Made by a program: the position numbers and the translations under genes
The notes under the pieces: generated by a model
What the model was told of the DNA's origin: nothing
Databases searched by the model: none
What the model saw: the letters and a program-made list of their open reading frames with translations, nothing else
NCBI GenBank assembly: GCA_030737835.1
Contig: CM060855.1
Coordinates: 931,599 to 995,598 of the forward strand
DNA length: 64,000 nucleotides
DNA from: Acorus gramineus
Lineage: Eukaryota > Streptophyta > Magnoliopsida > Acorales > Acoraceae
Reading direction: 5' to 3'
In this document: positions 35,811 through 47,966 of the stretch, piece after piece
Numbering within the stretch: the first letter of the stretch is position 1
Layout: the number at the start of each line of letters is the position of its first letter

Positions 35811-38780
35811 GGGTCCTAAACAAGGGATTATCTATTTTCTGTTGTTAGATGCACTGTTCAGAAAAGCGGCCTGTGCGGTTGCATTGGCGGTTCGATCGAT
35901 CGACCAAACCTATTTCAAAAGGAATCGGACCATATTTATGCGGTCCGATTCCACAAGTAGACGCGCATGTTTTGATTTTTAAACAGGAAAAAAAAAAAAA
36001 AACATATGGGGGGTCTTCTTTTTTCACTCTTCAGCCGACCTGTTCTTCTTCTTTAGCCGACCGCGACCACTACTTCAATTTTCTCCTCTGGCTCCGACCG
36101 CGGCTTCTCTCTGTCTCTCTTTCACTTTGTATTTCGCGAACGGAGCCTCTCTTTCACTCTCTGTCTTTGCCTCTCTATGTCATTTGAGTATTTGACACAC
36201 GGGTTCATTAGTTCATGTACACGGCATGAGTTTATACGGGGACACTTTTTTTTTTTTTTTGGTGATGGGTTTTTTTGTATGGTTTACAATGTGACACCTA
36301 GGTGTCTTAAAAGTAAATTATTTATATGCACAGGTACAACTGGACTTTTGAGTTTTCTTTTATATTGTTTTTTGTTATTATTATTTGTTGGTTGGATCTG
36401 TTATAATATTTCTCAGTTTGGTTTGTTGTATACGTTGATGATATAGGATATTAAGGTGTATCATTTCCATTGTGACAATTAAGTGAAAATGGAATATCCT
36501 CGGTTTTTAACACATTCTTTGTTAATATGTTTAGAAATTATATTTTCATTAATAAAAATTTACATAATCCCATATATTCTTGAATACCACATATATTTTG
36601 TGCGATACCCCAACTGTCGCATCCCACCATTCTGAACACTGATTAGATGTATCCCTATTGGGTAATCTCTTTTATATTTTAATAAATGGATTTTTAGTTT
36701 TAAATCCCTATAAACATGCTCATTTAGGGATCGATCACTCTTCTTCATATTTCTTTTTAAGTCCTCATATTCAACCCCATCTATTTGGTTTATCAAACGT
36801 CCTTTCATACTCGTTAATTTGTGAAACTTGATTTTATTTTTAATTCTATGTAAACTATGTTATTTAGTGATCAGTTCTTCTCTTCTTCATGTTTCATTTT
36901 AAGTCCCTAATTTCAAATATTTTTTATTTATTTATTAATCCATGAACAAAAAATGAAACTTTAAAAATGAGAGTCACATTTTTCTAACGTTTTTTTCCTT
37001 TGGAAAATGTTAGACATGCAGCTTCTAAAGATGAGAATGCCTGATACAACAAAATTAGAGCACTACCATCAATGGATTTTTAGAGGAAATACTTGTACTG
37101 TTATATGGGGTTAGTCAATTAGGATTTTCATGGATAAAATGTCCATGTTCATGAATTTGTAAATCTGATGTTTTTCAATCAGAACTTTGGTTCATGGACA
37201 AAAAGTCCAGCGTTATTCAATTAAGACATTATTTCGTAGACAAAAAGTCCAGCACTATACTACTCGATTGAGACTTTATTTCATGGACAAAAAGTCCAGC
37301 GTTATTCTTTGAGACATTATTTCATTGACTTTTGTGGATTTTTGAGAGAGAAATATAAAGGAAAAAGTCATTTCAAAATGCCACCCAAATAGACGGGATT
37401 CTCATGGATTTTTATTCCAAGTGAATACTTCTTTTTTTCTTTTAACAAATCTTCTATATGATTTTTATTCATGCCTTTCATATTTTTTATTCACATTTTT
37501 TTCTTTATTTTTCATCTTTTTTTTATGAATGTCCATATGTATAATGTAATATTCCTATCACCTCGTATGCTTGATGAATATATGAGAATGGTAGATTATT
37601 TTATATAATATATGCCTAGATTATCCACAATTATTTTCTAAAATATAGATTTATCATATATTTGATTATACGTATAATGTTTAATTTGATTTTCCTTGAA
37701 GATGTTTCTATTATTTACAATATAGATGCATATATTTTTTTTTAAAATGTTCTAACTGAGGATCAACAACGAGAGGACAATGAAGACCCTCCAGAAGTTT
37801 AAACTCAAGAGCAACAATGTCGAGATGTCAATAATTGACGATTACATATAACTAAACGTACGTGGGATAACCATGACATCAATATTCATGGTGAATTAAT
37901 GTAATATTATCTAGTTAAAAATGGTGTCTTTATCATGACATTTTAGCAATATGCATTTCAAATATGTCAAGATTGATATTTACTAAATTAAATTATATTT
38001 TATGTTGGGTATCAATAATTCATGTTGAATTTGAATATTTGAGTTCTTTATTTGTTATTTTAAAATTTTAAAAACATTATTGTGTTTATTAATAGAAATC
38101 TACATGTGAAAATAGTTAATATCTGAAAGTCTTGTAAAAGTCTATGAAAATGAAAGTCCATGAGAGTGATTTGTGAAAGTTTTAAGTGTATGTGAAAATC
38201 CATAAGAGTCAATCTCTAAAAGTTTGCAAATATTTGTAAAAGTTTTGAAAATCCATGAGAGTTAATACGTGAAAGTCCACAAAAATCTACGAAAGAATGC
38301 AAAAGTCTATGAAAGTCTGAAAAGTCTACAAAAATCCATCACTTAGATAATGTCCACTTAAATAATGTTTCCAGAAATCCATCAAAGTCCGTATAAACTA
38401 CCCCTTAAAATAAATCAACATTAAATTTGCCATTTGCGTATCTCAAAAATGCAATTTCACAAAATAATGAAACCATTCACCTTTAGAATGAAACCTCCAC
38501 GACCAATTCCATAAATAACAACAATTGACTTTGTCTTCCCAGAAGATTAAAGATGGCCAATATTCACATTAACTGTAACCAATTCCATCAAAAATAAAAA
38601 AAATCTTCCAAACCATGCAATCAAATCATTCTAAAAAGATCAACAAAAACCAATTTAACATTCATCCAACTTAATAAGAATAAAAAACTAAAACACATAA
38701 CCCAAATTCCCAAAAAAAAAAAAAAAAATAATAATCCAAAGTACTAACCATCCAAAACCCAACCAAACTTTACTTTCTTT
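35811..38780. other. 3 kb without a recognisable gene
   Basis: Short open frames occur but none looks like a known protein. 36690-36960 contains a roughly 145-bp direct duplication ('agggatcgatcactcttcttcat' / 'agtgatcagttcttctcttcttcat'). 37195-37330 has three copies of 'tggacaaaaagtccagcgttattc'. 38090-38345 is an irregular array of 'gaaagtccatgaaag' words. A weak inverted pair, 'atcaatggattttta' at 37071 and 'aaaaatccatcac' at 38332, may mark an old element. Confidence 0.4.
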
Positions 38781-38791
38781 ATTTTAAAATC

Positions 38792-39430
38792 TCACATCCT
38801 GTTGTTGTTTGGGCAGTCCCTCGCGAAATGCCCAGGCTCCCCGCAATTATAACAACCTCCACCGCCGCCACCGCCACCATACCCACCACCAACATATCCA
38901 CCGCCGCCACCATATCTCCCTCCACCACCACCACCACTCCTCCCCTGTTGACAGTCCCTCGCCAAGTGCCCGCTCTGCCCACAGTTATAACAAGCCCCAC
39001 CTCCTCCACCACCCCCACCACCTCCACCTCCCTGTGGACAGTCCCTCGCCAAGTGCCCACTCTGCCCACACGTATAACAACCCCCACCACCACCGCCACC
39101 GCCACCATAACCCCTCCCAACTCTCCCACCACCAGAAACCCTACCCACCCTCCCATACCCGCCACCACCAGAGCCCCGTCCGCCACCGCCACCGCCGGCG
39201 GAGGAGGAGGAGGAAGAGGAGGTGACGTCGACAGCCCTGGTGCGGCCGCCCTCGTTGGAGACGGAGAACTCGACTGGATCGCCCTCGGAGAGGGTGCGGA
39301 AGCCGTCGGAGCGGATTGAGGTCTGGTGGACGAAGAGGTCCTCGCTGCCGGAGTCGGGGGCGATGAAACCGAAGCCCTTCTGTCCGCTGAACCACTTCAC
39401 GGTGCCCGATTGTCTCCGCATCTGAGCCAT
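38792..39430 (-). CDS. Cold-shock-domain glycine-rich zinc-finger protein (CSP/GRP2-like)
   Basis: A plant cold-shock-domain RNA-binding protein; family members melt RNA secondary structure and act in cold acclimation and development, in nucleus and cytoplasm. The start is taken at 39430 ([14 protein letters not shown]) because family proteins begin close to the domain; an in-frame ATG at 39448 would add six residues. The cold-shock domain spans residues ~6-70 with RNP1 KGFGFIAP and RNP2 LFVHQ. A Ser run and Gly/Arg/Tyr-rich linkers follow, with three CCHC knuckles (C-x2-C-x4-H-x4-[43 protein letters not shown]) at about 119-132, 148-161 and 194-207. About 212 residues, single exon, as usual for this family; Arabidopsis members carry two or seven knuckles, so three is a small variation. 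It is the only intact host gene seen. Its upstream region holds a hAT insertion. Confidence 0.95.
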   Translation of the reverse strand: MAQMRRQSGTVKWFSGQKGFGFIAPDSGSEDLFVHQTSIRSDGFRTLSEGDPVEFSVSNEGGRTRAVDVTSSSSSSSAGGGGGGRGSGGGGYGRVGRVSGGGRVGRGYGGGGGGGGGCYTCGQSGHLARDCPQGGGGGGGGGGGGACYNCGQSGHLARDCQQGRSGGGGGGRYGGGGGYVGGGYGGGGGGGGCYNCGEPGHFARDCPNNNRM

Positions 39431-39480
39431 CGATGGAAGATCGAACACCTGAGAAAATGGAAAGGAAGGGTTTTTTTTTT

Positions 39481-39488
39481 TAGGGTTT
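39481..39488 (-). promoter_or_regulatory. Telo-box in the 5' leader
   Basis: The minus strand reads AAACCCTA about 50 bp before the start codon. Telo-boxes are common in leaders and promoters of plant genes for translation and RNA handling. One copy followed by an A-run; function is inferred. Confidence 0.5.
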
Positions 39489-39522
39489 TTGATGTTGAAA
39501 GGGTTTTTGGGGGTGGAGGGGG

Positions 39523-39530
39523 TATTTATA
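39523..39530 (-). promoter_or_regulatory. Probable TATA box of the cold-shock protein gene
   Basis: The minus strand reads TATAAATA 93 bp before the start codon at 39430, in a C-rich surround. A start site about 30 bp downstream would give a leader of roughly 60 bp containing the telo-box. Confidence 0.65.
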
Positions 39531-39712
39531 TGGTGGAGAGAAGGATCTGAGTGACGGTTGGAGGATCGGATTCGGTGGTAGGTCTGGAGAGTCGTTTTCC
39601 GACTTTCGAGGAGGATGATTTAATGACTGGAATGCCCCTTTCTTTGTTTCAGAATTACCGGTTTTTTTTTTTTTTAACTGACCCGAGAAAACGGTTATCC
39701 CGACCTCACACA

Positions 39713-40525
39713 TAGGCCTGTCAACGGGTCCGGGTCTCGACCCGATTATACGTGTAATATACCTGATTCGATTTAGACCCGATCCGAGTTGGACCCGACC
39801 CGACGGACCCGAACAAACAAACGGGTCGGGTCCGGGTCCACCCCGCCCCGACCCGTTGGACCCGTTGGACCCGAATGTTTTTTTTAATATATGTTCATAT
39901 ATTATAAGACCATTAGTATTAGTTGATACATAATTTTATTTCTTACTTAACTTATTTTTGTATGTACAAGTTCATAAATCATAATCATAACAAGCCTATA
40001 AATCGGTTTGTTTTGGACAATTAACTTATTAGCTTTTGAATTTGTATGATTAATTAGTTTTGTTGTATGATTTATGTTTATTATTTAGGTTAATATGTTA
40101 GTGTTTATTGTTTTGAATGTTGTTTAGGTTAATATTGTTTTGAATGTTGTTTAGGTTAATATTGTTTTGAATGTTGTTTAGGTTAGTTATGTTTATTATT
40201 TAGGTTAATATGTTTTTTATGTTAGTGATTATTGTTTTGGATGTTGTTTAATAATTCATTTACTTCTTTTGAATTGTATAAAATTATATTCAAACATAGT
40301 CTCATTAACAATAATGTTTTATTACAAAAAAATTCAAATAGAATGATAAGGCAAACAAATACATGAGCTCTTCTCTTTTTTTTTTTTACCCAACCATCCG
40401 GGTCCGGGTCCACATTTCCCCGGACCCGCCGGGTCCTGGGTTGGACCCGGACTCGTCGGGTCCTGTCACGGGTCGAGTCCGGGTCCACCCCGACCCGACC
40501 CGGACCCGACCCGTTGACAGGCCTA
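39713..40525. mobile_element. Non-autonomous hAT element upstream of the cold-shock gene
   Basis: Ends TAGGCCTGTCAACGGGTC and GACCCGTTGACAGGCCTA are perfect inverted repeats over 18 bp, and the 8-bp duplication CTCACACA is exact (39705-39712 and 40526-40533). Both subterminal regions are dense in GGGTCCGGGTC / GACCCGACCC words. The centre has several repeats of 'ttgttttgaatgttgtttaggttaa' (40090-40250). It lies about 180 bp upstream of the TATA box. The clean ends indicate a fairly young insertion. Confidence 0.92.
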
Positions 40526-40867
40526 CTCACACAGTCCATTCTCTCGTTCTTTTAATAATTAATAAAAGAGTGATGCTACACTCAATTTTATTATCAGTCC
40601 ACAACATAAAATTTATATATCTCGTTATAGATTTAATTAAATATATATTTCATTAGATGATGTATATACCTCATTGAATTTTTTCTTATATTTGTTAAAA
40701 ATAAGTTCATTCAATTTGAAATGGAGCGATATGCACTTTTTATCAAAATATATACCTCATTAAATGATATTCCACCCTTGCTAATTATCTGGGTGTCCTA
40801 TATCGGGAACTCACGCTGCCCTCCCAAGTTTCTTTCCCCCAATGATATTCCACCCTTGCTAATTATT

Positions 40868-41900
40868 GTGTATGTTCCCCGGGTATTGGTTATGCGCCTT
40901 GAAGGAATTCTGAGGAATTCAGGACATTAGAATTGTAGAGATGAGTTGTCAGCGGATCCGAGTGGATCATATGCGTATGGATAGGCTGTTCTGTCCCCTT
41001 CGTTGGATCCGGTAGAGGCTACCCCAGCGTTAGAAAGGCCGTCCCTTCTAAGGGCTCCCATCAGTAGGCGCCTCCCGATATTTGTGACGGACTGTGCTGA
41101 AGTTGTGGGGGTGATAGCCCAGCGGCCTACGGAGTGGAGGAGAGACTATCGGTGGACCAAGGGTGACCAACAGCCTAGTCAGTCCCAAAATCCTATGTCA
41201 CCCGTGGAAGGGTGAGGGTGAGGGTGTAGTGGGTTGGCAATGAGCGACCCACTGGAGTTGTGATTGGATGATTATCAGTCCCAAAATCCTATGTCACCCA
41301 TTGAAGGGTGAGGGTGAGGGTGTATTGGGTTGGCGATTGAGCGACCCACTAGTTTGAGTATTTGTTACCATTTTGTGGTTGTTAATAAGAGATTGTGGAT
41401 TATTAAGATCTGGATAGTGGTCAATATTGTCTGTGATGCATGGGTTGTGCTGTTCACTGAGCGTGTGGCTCACCCCTCGCATATGTTTTTCCCCAGTTGC
41501 CACTGAGCCTGAGTTGGAGCCGGAGCAGCAGTTGGAGCTTTCCGAGGGATTCCTTCAGTAGCGGAGCAGAGCTACGTTCCCCGAGTGCCAGAGGCTATCA
41601 GCATCCCTTCTTGACTGTTTGTATTGTGTTACCGTGCTTGGCACGCATTTGTATGTATTTAGTTGTATTAGTGTATATTGGCTCTCACAGGACAGATGAT
41701 TGAGTATCGAGTCTGTAGAATGTCTATTTACAGATTCAGTCTTTTGCTTCCGCATTTGGTGTATATATCATGTCAGCCCCTTTGTTATCTGTGTGTCATT
41801 CTGGTTGTTTGTGTATGATATATTATTGACCTCCTGTGTAGATTCTGATATTATATATACACTTGCCGCGTCCCGGGGACGGCCGCCCTGGGGCGTGACA
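40868..41900 (+). mobile_element. 5'-truncated LTR of the TGT...GGGGCGTGACA family
   Basis: From 'atgttccccggg' onward it follows the 3' part of the solo LTR at 24549-28103 ('gttatgcgcc', 'ggaattc...gaattca', 'ttggatccg') to the shared end 'gacggccgccctggggcgtgaca'. The first 1.8 kb of the LTR is missing. Just before it, the 26-bp word starting 'aatgatattccacccttgc' occurs twice (40763 and 40841), hinting at a repair or insertion scar. Confidence 0.75.
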
Positions 41901-43120
41901 TAAACCCTAGCTTCCCCTTCTCTCCCTCCCCTGTGTAGCCCCCTCTACCCCCCTCCCCCCCCATTTCCACTCTCCTCTCTCTCAAACACAACCCCATTTT
42001 CATCGTCCAACCTTGCGAAGTACCTTGGGAGCTCAAATCGGTAGCATTTACACTCTCTCCAGCGAGATCGAGAAGGTGAGGTCTCACACGAAGCTCCGGA
42101 AGCTCAAATCGGCGGTGAAGAAATATGTTTTCTCCCTCCTCACAGTCCTAGATTGAGAAAGTACAAATGTGTTTTAACATTTTCACATTTGAAGGAGAAA
42201 TGTATCAATGTGTTCAACATTTGACATATGGATTAATTCATTCTATTTTCTCTTACTTGGAACTTACAACCCCAGAATTCAATCTGTTTGTTGTGTTTTG
42301 ATGATGGAGATGGGATTGTAGCAGTTGACAATCATTGAAACTTTATGGAATTGCTATTGATTTTATTAATTTCTTAGAACTCTGGTTGGATCTGCTTAAA
42401 ATATATTATGTATGCCCCAACTTGTTTGCAAAATAAAAAGCTAGAAAGGGAATAGAATAAGGAATAGATGGGTGGATTAAGTTTATTTACTTATATATTC
42501 CAGTTCTATGCCTCCCCCTTGATAAAGATAAAATATTCATACTTCATTTCACATAGAATATAATCAATGTCAACTAAGAATAAAATAGAATAACTTTCAC
42601 CTGAAGAACAATATTATTACATGTGGTACCATTAAATTATCAAGTGGGAGTTACAACTTTTCTGTTCGCAGAACTGAGGAACAAATGGTAAAATATGTTT
42701 GTAGAACGTAGGAGTTTCTGTAGTCTTCTGTTGAAGTGTATTCTAGATAGTTACTTCAGGCTTGATACAATTATCCATGTCCAAGGGTGAGAGTCACATC
42801 CATCTGACATATAAGTTTGTCATTGCTCACACAAGCACACAACTACCCATGTCTTGATAATCACCAATTCTTCATACGTAATGGGCTTCTCATGCTATGT
42901 GTGAGATAAATGTTCTTAAAACTATCAGTATAAAAGCAAATATGCTTACATTTGACATATGCTCAAAATTTATCAAATTAAACAAATAAGGCAATCTTAC
43001 TCAAACATTTATTATATGCGTATGCATTGAAATCGTCTTTAAATTATTATCTTATTCAACCCCACTTATGTTTTTAGTCTATTAATCTGACCATATTTGG
43101 TCTCAAGAATCCACTTTAGA
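41901..43120. other. 1.2 kb without a recognisable gene
   Basis: It opens with 'taaaccctagcttccccttctc' and a C/T-rich stretch that looks like a plant 5' leader, but no coding frame I recognise follows. The rest is AT-rich single-copy-looking DNA. Confidence 0.4.
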
Positions 43121-43952
43121 TGAAGGGCAACATACATTAAATTTCTCACTAACAACTTGAGCTATTGCTACAATTGGTAGATGCTCATTCTTTGGAAGCC
43201 CCTGTTATGTTCTAATGTGCCCTTGGCTTTGCAGGCTGTGGACATCAGCACCAACACTTTAACTTCTTTTCTTTATTAGCAATTTGTGATTTTCTCAAGT
43301 TAAGTCAGTCTACTAAACCCCTTTAGTCCGAGTTTCTTGAAACTATTATAAAAGGCTAAGACGTGAAGTAACAATATGTGATTTTATGTTTTTCTTTTCT
43401 GATTTTCAATAGGCAGGAGTTATGATTATTACATGTTAGCCACTTCTATCAAAAACTTATTCAAGGTGATCTGCGGATCTATTTCTACCGGACAATATCC
43501 AGTATAGAGCTTGAAAGTGAGATTCCTTCATATAAATAGTAACCTAGTATGGCGAGCACCTCATAAAAAGAGCGGACATGGATTTCGAGTAAAATGTCAT
43601 TCGGAAAGCTAAAGAGAGTGAAAATCAGATAAAGAAAATATAAGAAGACTGTAAAACATATAAAGAGCAAATGTGATGTGTTTGTAATATACTGTGGTGG
43701 TAGTATAATGTGGTGTACTATTTTATATCGTTGATGGTGATGTTTTATATATTTAAAACAATATATGTTATTATCATATGATGTTTGTAATGTAAGTTCT
43801 GTATACTGTTATACAATATATGTACACTATTGCGAATGTTATAGATTCTCTAAGTTGGGCTCACGAACAGGGTCGAGAGATGGGGGTTGGACTCACAAAC
43901 GGGATGCAAGAGACGGTCAAGAGAGGTCACGGGGTGCGATCCCAATTTTGTA

Positions 43953-44153
43953 ATTTTTTTTTATATCAGAGGGACCCCCTGTGGCTGACCTTACGGTCGA
44001 GCTGGGAAGGCTACCTCCGCCTGTTTGCCCCGGTCTCATGGAAAATTCTTTCGAATAATCGCCAACAAACAGGTGGGTAAGTCAGCGCCAAGACTCGAAC
44101 CCAGGACCTATCAGTAACATCACTAAGCCTTAAACCGTTGTGCTATGACCACT
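43953..44153 (-). mobile_element. tRNA-derived SINE, copy 1
   Basis: Read on the minus strand it begins GTGGTCATAGCACAACGG; the A box TAGCACAACGG fits TRGYNNARNGG exactly. The B box GGTTCGAGTCT (44091-44101) follows at tRNA-like spacing. The body runs to an A-rich tail (43954-43962). These are RNA polymerase III promoter boxes typical of plant SINEs. A rearranged partial copy lies alongside at 44155-44240. Confidence 0.7.
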
Positions 44154-44392
44154 GGGTTCGAGTTTTGGCGCTGACTTACCTAGGACCTATCGGTAACAAT
44201 GCCAAGACTCGAACAAACAGGTGGGTAAGTCAGTGTACAAATTCTTTTGTAATTGATGTGATGTGATTGCTGTAATTGATGTGATGTTAAAATATTCATA
44301 ACAGTCTAAGATGGTATTTCACAGTTTTAAGGATATGTGATTGTTTGAAATGTGTTTATGAAGTGAAATTTATATTTGAAATGTGTTTTACA

Positions 44393-44826
44393 GGTTCTGT
44401 GTGCTACACTATGTACATTGTTAGCAACAATATGTACACTGTTGTACCTGTTAGAGGTTCTGTATGTTACACTATGTACATTGTTATTACCATTGTGTAC
44501 ACTATTATTCCTGTTACAGCATCTGTATGTTACACTATGTACACTGTTATCAACAGTATGTACATTGTTGTGCCTGTTGTGTGTGTATATCAGGTTCATA
44601 GGTGACCATATGGACACTGTTATTCTCAATTTGTACACTCTTATAACTCTTACAGGTTCTGTGTGTTACACTATGTACACTGTCGTATCTGTTACAGAGG
44701 TTCTGTATGTTACACTATATACACTGTTATTACCCTTGTGTACGCTGTTATACCTATTACAGGTTCTGTATGTTACACTATGTACACTGCTATCAACTGT
44801 ATGTACACTGCTATACCTGTTATATT
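44393..44826. repeat. ~63-bp minisatellite, copy 1
   Basis: About seven units, each like 'gttctgtatgttacactatg' followed by TACACTGTTAT, 'ccattgtgtac' and 'cctgttacag'. Unit lengths vary (about 45-75 bp). Because the main length is a multiple of three and stops are rare, open frames run through it in several frames; they encode Leu/Thr/Tyr-rich low-complexity sequence and are not genes. Confidence 0.9.
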
Positions 44827-45039
44827 TGAATATCAAGAAAATATATCATTCTAAAAGAAACACAAATTATTCGCTAATCTTTTAACATAGACAGATGTTT
44901 ATAAACTTTCAATAGAATACATCATTGATAAAGACAGATAGATGTTCAAAAACTATCAATAGAGTAGTACATTATTGATAAAAAAGGTAGATGTTTATAA
45001 GCTTTCAAGAAAAATACATTATTCTTCAACGGCCACTGG

Positions 45040-45738
45040 ATTATTGCATGTCTAACCTTGTCATTCTTCACAAACAAAAAATCAAATGAATGTGCTATGG
45101 CATAATTGGTTAGCTACATTTGAAAATCTTCAACATCTTCAAACTGTTGATTAATTGAATGAATGCAGTTATCCCAAAAATTTGTGAGCATCCCATTTGA
45201 CGTACTCTCTCAAATGGCTTCCCCTTGGGTGACCACGTTACAAGATGTAGCTATCGTATTATTCATGTTGAAATGGACTGTATTAGACATCCTGCAATTC
45301 ATTTTGTTGAGAGCATGCATTAGGTATAAAAATATATATAACATTGAATTCCTGTTTTATATTTCAAAATTATATATATGTGTGTGCACATTGTTATCTC
45401 CGTCTGTGTAAACTTCATATGAAATGGCTGTCATTTTACCTTATTCTTGCATCTCCACCACAGAATTGCTCATCATTCAGAGTAACAGATATCTCGACAT
45501 TCATGGCCCCACACATCTTATGGATGTCATACATCCTCTCTACTTCTTTATCGTTATCAATAGTAACTTTAATCATTTCTTTCCTCGGAACTCTATACTT
45601 CAGAATGACTTTGACCGCATCAAACCCCCATCTTTCCACCAATTCATTGACAATATAAGCATACATTGTTGATCTACATATGTTAACCAGCTTTGCATCT
45701 CTCATATATGTACAAGCTGCCATAATCGATTCCATTCT
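45040..45738 (-). pseudogene. MULE transposase N-terminus (PB1 + DNA-binding), copy 1
   Basis: From 45738 the frame reads MESIMAACTYMRD, YAYIVNELVERWGFDAVKVI and KVTIDNDKEVERMYDIHKMCG, a PB1-like domain as found at the N-terminus of many plant MULE transposases. After a GT-AG intron the next exon (about 45290-45040) leads through FEDVEDFQM to LTNYAIAHSFDFLFVKNDK, the start of the Mutator DNA-binding domain, where it stops. The catalytic part is absent. The MULE edge, reading GGGGAAATTAATTAGAGGTC on the minus strand, lies at about 46535-46554, upstream of the gene. Confidence 0.75.
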
Positions 45739-47494
45739 TCTACAATAATAAAGTAATATGCAAATATGAAAATGCAACTGACATGAAATTGGACTGTGTG
45801 CATGCATGCTTAGAAAACACACAACATTGTTGACAATGTATATTATTAAGTTCTCTATGCACACTGTTATTCACACCTCATAATTCAAGAACATGCACAA
45901 CTATATAAAGAGTGAAAGTTTGAGAATTTCATAAATGTAGAACATGTACAAACACATAAAATGGGCAAGCTCTGCACATTATATCATGTATTGTAATTGA
46001 ACACTGATAAATGCATGTGTACACCCTTATACTTTGAAATTCTGAAAACTCTTTATTTGTGGAACATTCATATAAACATCCTGCATTACAACATCTAAAA
46101 AGAGGAATACAGTATTGCAACAACATTCCATAAAAAAACATACATTGGTACCTCAAGGGGGTGAGATCGGGGCTCGGGGAGGTCAGGATCGCGATCGGAG
46201 GGTTGGGGTCGTGGGAGGTGGGAGAGGGGCACCGTGGGGGACGTGGGAGACGGTAAGGGGGGGGGGGGCGCTATCGGAGTTGTTTGGGGACGGGATCAGC
46301 GCAATGGGGGCTCATGGAGGTGGTTTGACAGATTTTTGAGTTGTTTGGGGAAGAAAGAGAGAGGTTGGGGGACATAAGAAATTATTGTTCACTTAGGGGT
46401 AAAAGAGGAAGAAAAAAACTAGAATGGATGAAAGTTAAATAGAAGGACTCAAAGAAAATACCACGGTTAACTTAGGGACCTAAAGAAACAAGAAAAAGTC
46501 AAAGGACCTATTGTTATCATACAAGTGTCTCCAGGGACCTCTAATTAATTTCCCCATATTTGAAAGTCCATATTTGAGCAAAAAATTAGAAATTGCTGCC
46601 TTGTGGGGCTGCGACAAGCAAAAGCGGGCGTCGGATGTAAATTATGTCCAGGGACCTAAATGAAGGACAACATACATTAAATTTCTCACTAACAACTTTA
46701 GCTGTTGCTACAATTGGTAGATGCTCATTCTTTGTGAAGCCCCTGTTACGTTCTAATGTGCCCTTGGTTTTGCAGGCTGTGGACATCAGCACCAACACTT
46801 TAACTTCTTTTCTTTATTAGCAATTTGTGATTTTCTCAAGTTAAGTCAGTCTACTAAACCCCTTTAGTCCGAGTTTCTTGAAACTATTATAAAAGGCTGA
46901 GACGTGAAGTAACAATATGTGATTTTATGTTTTTCTTTTCTGATTTTCAGCAGGCACGAGTTATGATTAATACATGTCAGCCACTTCTATCAAAAACTGA
47001 TTCAAGGTGATCTGCGGATCTATTTCTACCGGACAATATCCACTATAGAGCTTGAAAGTGAAATTCCTTCATATAAATAGTAACCAAATATGGCGAGCAC
47101 CTCATAAAAAGAACGAACATGGACTTCGAGTAAAAAGTCATTCGAAAAGCTAAAGAGAGTGAAAATCAGATAAAGAAAATATAAGAAGACTGTAAAACAT
47201 ATAAAGAGCAAATGTGATGTGTTTGTAATATACTGTGGTGGTAGTATAATGTGGTGTACTATTTTATATCGTTGATGGTGATGTTTTATATATTTAAAAC
47301 AATATATGTTATTATCATATGATGTTTGTAATGTAAGTTCTGTATACTGTTATACAATATATATACACTATTGCGGATGTTACAAGTTCTCTGTGTTGGG
47401 CTCACGGACGGAGTCACGAGACGGGGGTTGGACTCACAGAGGAGATGCGGGAGACGGTCAAGAGAGGTTAGGGGGTGCGATCCCAATTTTGTAA

Positions 47495-47694
47495 TTTTTT
47501 TTTTTTTTATCGGAGGGACCCCTGTGGTTCACTTTACGGTCAAGCTAGGAAGACTACCTCCGCCTGTTTTCCCTGGTCTCATGGAAAATTCTTTCGAATA
47601 ATCAACAACAAACAGGTAGGTAAGTCAGCGCCAAGACTCGAACCCAGGACCTATCGGTAACACCACTAAGCCCTGAACCGTTGTGCTATGACCA
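47495..47694 (-). mobile_element. tRNA-derived SINE, copy 2
   Basis: The counterpart of the SINE at 43953-44153 in the second duplicate. A box TAGCACAACGG, B box GGTTCGAGTCT (47634-47644) and an A-run of 14 (47495-47508) on the minus strand. It was copied by the segmental duplication, not inserted independently. Confidence 0.7.
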
Positions 47695-47966
47695 CTGGGT
47701 TCGAGTTTTGGTGCTGACTTACCTAGGACCTATCGGTAACAATGCCAAGACTCGAACAAACAGGTGGGTAAATCAGTGTACAAATTCTTTTGTAATTGAT
47801 GTGATGTGATTGTTGTAATTGATGTGATGTTAAAATATTCATATTAGTCTAAGATGGTTTTTCACAGTTTAAAGGATATGTGATTGTTTGAAATGTGTTT
47901 ATGAAGTTTAATTTATGTTTGAAATGTGTTTATGAAGTGAAATTTATATTTGAAATGTGTTTTACA

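Larger units (their letters stand above)
43121..46638. repeat. Tandem duplication, copy 1 (3.5 kb)
   Basis: Starts TGAAGGGCAACATACATTAA and runs to 'aaagcgggcgtcggatgt'. The same order of features (CT-poor leader, SINE, 63-bp minisatellite, MULE transposase N-terminus, MULE end) recurs in copy 2. By eye the copies are highly similar with scattered substitutions and small indels. Confidence 0.92.

Noticed and set aside
38779..39425. Long frames overlapping the cold-shock gene in other frames
   Set aside because: Shadows of the Gly-codon-rich true gene; they contain only low-complexity Val, His/Pro or Thr/Pro runs.
41901..42180. Possible 5' leader and first exon of a host gene
   Set aside because: It begins like a plant leader ('aaaccctag', C/T-rich), but no coding frame or domain follows.
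44327..44885. Open frames of 86-169 codons in the minisatellite
   Set aside because: Caused by a ~63-bp repeat with few stops; both strands are open and the sequences are repetitive.
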